Below, piece by piece: positions 60,581 to 64,000 of a DNA stretch of 64,000 bases. Position 1 is the stretch's first letter. Each line of letters starts with the position of its first letter. The notes beneath the pieces were generated by a model. The model was not told the origin of the DNA. It saw only the letters and a program-made list of their open reading frames with translations, and made no database searches. The DNA comes from Halostella limicola (lineage in GTDB: Archaea; Halobacteriota; Halobacteria; Halobacteriales; Natronoarchaeaceae): NCBI RefSeq assembly GCF_003675875.1, contig NZ_RCDI01000002.1, positions 498,786 through 562,785 on the forward strand, read 5' to 3'. The position numbers were made by a program, and so were the translations under genes.

Positions 60581-62953
60581 TTACCGTCGCCGCCGAAGGG
60601 CGACCAGCGCCGCGGCGACGAGCGCGACCAGCGCGGCCGAGAGGCCGAAGCCGGGCTGCCCGGTCGTCGACGCCTCCTCGGCGTCGCCGCTCTCCTCGTC
60701 GGTCGTCGTCGCGTCCGCGGTCGTCTCCGTCGCGGTCTCTCGCTCCTCGACGGTCACGGTCGCCGTCGCGTCGCCGACGGAGAGGGTGCGCTCGCCCGAC
60801 TTCTCGAACTGCGGGCTGAACGTGACGACGACGGTGCCGTTCGCGGGCACCGTCACCTCGCGGTCGAACCGCGCCTCGCCGTCGACCTGCAGGGTCGCGG
60901 TCGTCGTCCCCTCGACCGCGCCGTCGTTCGCGAGCGTCGCCTGAACGGTGACTTCGTCACCGGTCTCGACGCTCGACTCGCTCGCGTCCAGGGCCGTCAC
61001 TCCGACGGCCGGCCGGTCGATGCCGACCGAGAACACGGAGAAGCCGTCGGCGTCGACGCTGTAGGTCCGCTCGCCGTCGGTCTCGGAGACGTTGGTCTCG
61101 ACCGACCGCCACTCGCCGTCGCGGTACACCTGCACCGTCACGTGCTCGGCGTCGGCGTCGATCCGGCTCTCGTTCAGCGAGAAGCTGAACGTGCCGTTTT
61201 CGAGCGCCCCGTCGCCGAGGTCGTCCGTGATGGAGAGATACGACACCGGCTCGTAGCCGTCAGTGGCTGCGTCGTCGGACAGCGGCGACGCTTCGGTCGC
61301 GTCGACCGACAGGTTCCCGTCGGCGTCGGCGGCGAGCGTCGTCGACAGGTTCTCGAACGCGACCGCGGACGTGTTGACGCCGTGCTCGGCGAGGTCGACG
61401 GCGATCGTCTCGCCGTTCTCGCCGTTCTCGACGGTCGCGGTGACGCCGCCGTCGTCGCTCTCGACGTCGACGGTCATCTCGTCGTCGCCGTCGTCGGACG
61501 GTGCGGGAGCGGAGCCGCCGCTCGGAGCGGGGGCGACGCCGCCGGTGCTTCCGCCAGTGTCGCCGTCGTCGCTACCGTCGCTTCCGTCGCTTCCGCCACT
61601 GCCGTCGTTCCCGCCGTCCGAGTCGGTCACCGCGACGGTGGTCGCCGCGGCGTCCTCGCGGCCGTCGTCGACCACCGTTACCGTCGCCTCGTACTCGCCG
61701 CTCTCCGCGTACGCGTGCGTCGTCGTCGCGTTCGCGGTGGTCTCGTCGACCGACCCGTCGCCGTCGACGTCCCACTCGTACGCGGCGTCGTCGCCGGCGG
61801 TCGACCCGCTGGCGTCGAGCGTCACCGTCTCGTTCACTGCGGCCTCGGCGGGGTCGGCGTCGAGCGACGCGTTCGGATCGACGCCCTCGCTCTCCTCGCC
61901 GAGCGGCGCGACGACGACCGAGCCGTCGTTCACGTCGCTCGTGACGATCCCCTCCGCGGTGACGGCGTTCGCCGCCGGGTCCGCGGCGTTCGGGTCGTCG
62001 AACTCGGTCCACGACGCGCCGTCGTGCTGCCACAGCGTCAGGGTGGACTCGTCGACGCCCGTCGCGTTCGCGTAGCGGACGGTGAACGCGTCGAGCGACG
62101 TGCCGCCGCCGGCGGTCATGCTGAGCTCGACGTGCGCGCCGGCGTCGGTCATGTTACCGGGTGCGGCCGGCGGGCTCTCGGTCGGCCGGAAGGCGGTGCT
62201 TCGGCCGCCCTCGAAGTCGACGGAGACGCGCGCGTCGCCCTCGCCCATCGTGAGGTTCTCGACCGCGTAGTTCGCCGGCTCCTCGACGTAGTTGGTGTAG
62301 AACGAGTACTTGCTGTTGCCCGCGGCGTAGTTGTCCGTGAGCGCGTGGCCCGTGCTGTTGCCCTCGAAGTGGTACCCCCACTTGTTCTCGACGGCCGAGT
62401 TGTTCCGGAACGTCAGGTTCTCTGACCGGCGGTCGGTGAAGCCGAGCGAGTTGTACCGGGCCTCGGAGTCCGCGACGGTCAGGCCCTCGGCGTAGAGCGT
62501 CCGGACGCCGTAGAGGTTCCCGAGCGACCGCACGTCGCTGACGGTGCCCCCGGAGGTGCGCTCGTAGTAGACGCCGAGCCGCCAGTTCTCGACGGTCATG
62601 TTCTCCACCGTCACGTTCGTCAGGGAGCGGTCCGTCCCGTTGACGTACACGCCGTCGGTCGTCGAGTTCTCGGGGTACGGCCCCGTCTGGCTGAGGAAGT
62701 AGCCGTTCCCGTCGATCGAGACGTCGCTGGTCCGGATCTCGATACACGGGCCGCTCTCGTTGGTCTCGACGTCGCCGGTGAACTCGTAGGAGCCGGGCTC
62801 GTCGATGACGGTGCATCCCTCGATCTCCCCCTCGTTCGCGGCGGGGGGCGCGGTCGCCAGCGCCCCGCCGACGCCCGCCGTCGTCGCCGAGAGGAGAAGC
62901 ATCGCGGCGGCGCAGAGCGCCCCGAGCCGTCGCGCGCTCGTCACGCGCACCAC
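60581..62953 (-). CDS. PGF-CTERM surface protein with beta-helix, PKD and CARDB-like domains
   Basis: This is a 790-residue secreted protein. It has a Sec signal peptide (residues 1-33), a parallel beta-helix region of NosD type (about 45-240) with many N-x-S/T sites, a PKD domain (about 361-444), a Gly/Ser/Asp linker (about 445-490), a PGF-pre-PGF-like domain (about 500-640), a CARDB-like domain (about 645-725), a Thr-rich stalk, and a C-terminal PGFG-hydrophobic helix-RRRR signal. The tail is the archaeosortase A substrate type, so the protein should be processed, lipid-attached and displayed on the cell surface. The start is one of three clustered GTG codons (62953, 62950, 62944). Confidence 0.9.
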   Translation of the reverse strand: MVRVTSARRLGALCAAAMLLLSATTAGVGGALATAPPAANEGEIEGCTVIDEPGSYEFTGDVETNESGPCIEIRTSDVSIDGNGYFLSQTGPYPENSTTDGVYVNGTDRSLTNVTVENMTVENWRLGVYYERTSGGTVSDVRSLGNLYGVRTLYAEGLTVADSEARYNSLGFTDRRSENLTFRNNSAVENKWGYHFEGNSTGHALTDNYAAGNSKYSFYTNYVEEPANYAVENLTMGEGDARVSVDFEGGRSTAFRPTESPPAAPGNMTDAGAHVELSMTAGGGTSLDAFTVRYANATGVDESTLTLWQHDGASWTEFDDPNAADPAANAVTAEGIVTSDVNDGSVVVAPLGEESEGVDPNASLDADPAEAAVNETVTLDASGSTAGDDAAYEWDVDGDGSVDETTANATTTHAYAESGEYEATVTVVDDGREDAAATTVAVTDSDGGNDGSGGSDGSDGSDDGDTGGSTGGVAPAPSGGSAPAPSDDGDDEMTVDVESDDGGVTATVENGENGETIAVDLAEHGVNTSAVAFENLSTTLAADADGNLSVDATEASPLSDDAATDGYEPVSYLSITDDLGDGALENGTFSFSLNESRIDADAEHVTVQVYRDGEWRSVETNVSETDGERTYSVDADGFSVFSVGIDRPAVGVTALDASESSVETGDEVTVQATLANDGAVEGTTTATLQVDGEARFDREVTVPANGTVVVTFSPQFEKSGERTLSVGDATATVTVEERETATETTADATTTDEESGDAEEASTTGQPGFGLSAALVALVAAALVALRRRR

Positions 62954-63242
62954 CCTCGTCTCGCGCCGGTCCCGGGCGGGGAGCGCCCCCGTTTGCCGGT
63001 CCGGCGGGTCCGTTCAGTCGATACTGCGTCGCGATACGATTCCATCGTGACCGATTCGTGGTCGGACACGTCCGCCCTTTGTTACGTCCGGCATTCCGGT
63101 CAGTCAGTCGGCACCTTCCGCGCCGGCGCGTCCGTCAGCCGCCCCCTACGCCGTCGAAGGCGGCGTTTACGGCACGGTTCTTGGTTCTCATCTGACACGT
63201 CGTCAGGTTCATAGGTGGCCTCGTCGAACCGACCAGTGAACG

Positions 63243-64000
63243 ATGTCAGCATCCGACACGGAATCGGCGGACGCGATCCGGCGGCTCTTCGACCGGCACC
63301 TCGAAGCAGGCCTGCACCACGGCGGACAGCTCGCGGTGTACAGCGACGGCGAACTCGTCGTCGACGCGGCCGGCGGCGAGACCGGTCCCGACGGCGGCGA
63401 GACGACGGCGGAGCAGCGCCACCTCCTGTTCTCCTGCACCAAGCCGTTCGCCGGCGTCTGCCTCCACCAGCTCATCGAGGACGGCGACCTCGACTACGAC
63501 GACCCGGTCGTCGAGCACTGGCCGGAGTTCGCCGACGACGGGACGGCGAAGGCCGGGATCACCGTCCGGCAGGTGCTCAGCCACCAGTCGGGGCTCAACG
63601 AGAGCGCGTTCGACGACCGGCCGGACCTGTGGGGGGACTTGGACGCCGCGGCCGCGGCAATGGAGGACGCCGAACCGCCGCTCGATCCCGGCACGCCGGC
63701 GTACCAGACGCTTACCTACGGCTGGCTGGTCGGCGAACTCGTCCGCCGGGTCTCCGGGACGCCCATCGACGAGTACGCCGAGGAGAATCTGTTCGGCCCG
63801 CTCGGGATGGACCGCACGTCCATCGGCGCGGACGACCCCGAGGAGATCGCGACGCTCGTCGGCTTCGACGAGTTCGACCGCTGTCGCGACCCCGGCGAGG
63901 GCCTCGAAGACATGACGGAGAAGGAGGCCGCGGCGGCGTTCAACGAACCGGGCGTGCAGCGGGCCGCCGTCCCCGCCGCGACCGGCGTCGGCACCGCCCG
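63243..64000 (+). CDS. Serine hydrolase, beta-lactamase/esterase family, partial
   Basis: The frame starts at ATG 63243 and is open for 252 codons to the edge. The Ser-x-x-Lys motif is SCTK (64-67), with the nucleophile Ser64. The Tyr-containing second motif is near YGWLVGELV, and QVLSHQSGL is the family's conserved loop. The family includes class C beta-lactamase-like esterases and peptidases; in haloarchaea most are esterases or amidases of unknown substrate. No signal peptide is visible. The C-terminal part is outside the window. Confidence 0.88.
   Translation, partial: MSASDTESADAIRRLFDRHLEAGLHHGGQLAVYSDGELVVDAAGGETGPDGGETTAEQRHLLFSCTKPFAGVCLHQLIEDGDLDYDDPVVEHWPEFADDGTAKAGITVRQVLSHQSGLNESAFDDRPDLWGDLDAAAAAMEDAEPPLDPGTPAYQTLTYGWLVGELVRRVSGTPIDEYAEENLFGPLGMDRTSIGADDPEEIATLVGFDEFDRCRDPGEGLEDMTEKEAAAAFNEPGVQRAAVPAATGVGTA

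Noticed and set aside
1-64000. tRNA or rRNA genes
   Set aside because: I looked for T-loop-like GGTTCRAATCC segments in the intergenic gaps on both strands and saw no cloverleaf; rRNA-like blocks are absent.

Overview
The window is a GC-rich, gene-dense stretch of a halophilic archaeon (class Halobacteria). The evidence is a strongly acidic proteome (D/E-rich, few K), promoters with archaeal TATA boxes about 25-30 nt before leaderless starts, GAGGTGA-type ribosome sites, Tat lipoprotein signals with a lipobox, a PGF-CTERM surface protein, RdfA, haloarchaeal KDG kinase and glucose dehydrogenase, and an F420-type oxidoreductase. I cannot fix the genus. No rRNA, tRNA, CRISPR array, insertion sequence or prophage was recognised.

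Layout. 0-4.4 kb: a truncated disulphide-type flavin reductase, KDG kinase, and MutL carrying the endonuclease motif. 4.3-7.1 kb: a small conserved protein, a GNAT acetyltransferase, and an overlapping pair resembling 3-hydroxybutyrate dehydrogenase plus a patatin-type PHA depolymerase. 7.7-22.9 kb: acyl-CoA metabolism (a fused hydroxyacyl-CoA dehydrogenase/enoyl-CoA hydratase, hotdog thioesterase, MaoC, acyl-CoA dehydrogenase, acyl-CoA ligase), a complete Liv-type ABC importer, a GlcD-type flavin dehydrogenase and a benzoylformate-decarboxylase-like ThDP enzyme. 23.0-24.5 kb: a HAD hydrolase and RdfA (cell-shape factor).

24.8-46.3 kb is a large carbohydrate/polyol catabolic region: IclR regulator, CoA-acylating semialdehyde dehydrogenase, TIM-barrel isomerase-like protein, aldo-keto reductase, an IolM-like zinc dehydrogenase, HpcH/HpaI aldolase, Gfo/Idh dehydrogenase, galactonate-dehydratase-like enolase-superfamily enzyme, glucose dehydrogenase, a complete CUT1-type sugar ABC importer, an F420-dependent LLM oxidoreductase, an acetolactate-synthase-like ThDP enzyme, a CtBP-like 2-hydroxyacid dehydrogenase, an MFS transporter and an SDR. 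The parts suggest import, oxidation, dehydration and retro-aldol cleavage of a sugar, sugar acid or inositol, with aldehyde oxidation to a CoA thioester. The substrate is not determined. The region carries a repeated 17-bp palindrome (GTTCGG-N5-CCGAAC, six sites), which I propose as the IclR operator, and a second palindrome (ATTACAG-N8-CTGTAAT, two sites).

46.7-60.0 kb is rich in DNA repair: a site-2 protease, MutS paralogue, ThiDN, AIR-synthase-like protein, several small haloarchaeal proteins, NucS, a lipid-kinase homologue, and a second MutS paralogue. 60.1-64.0 kb: a thioredoxin, a PGF-CTERM beta-helix surface protein, and a beta-lactamase-family serine hydrolase cut off by the window edge. 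Many long open frames run opposite real genes because of the base composition; they were rejected.
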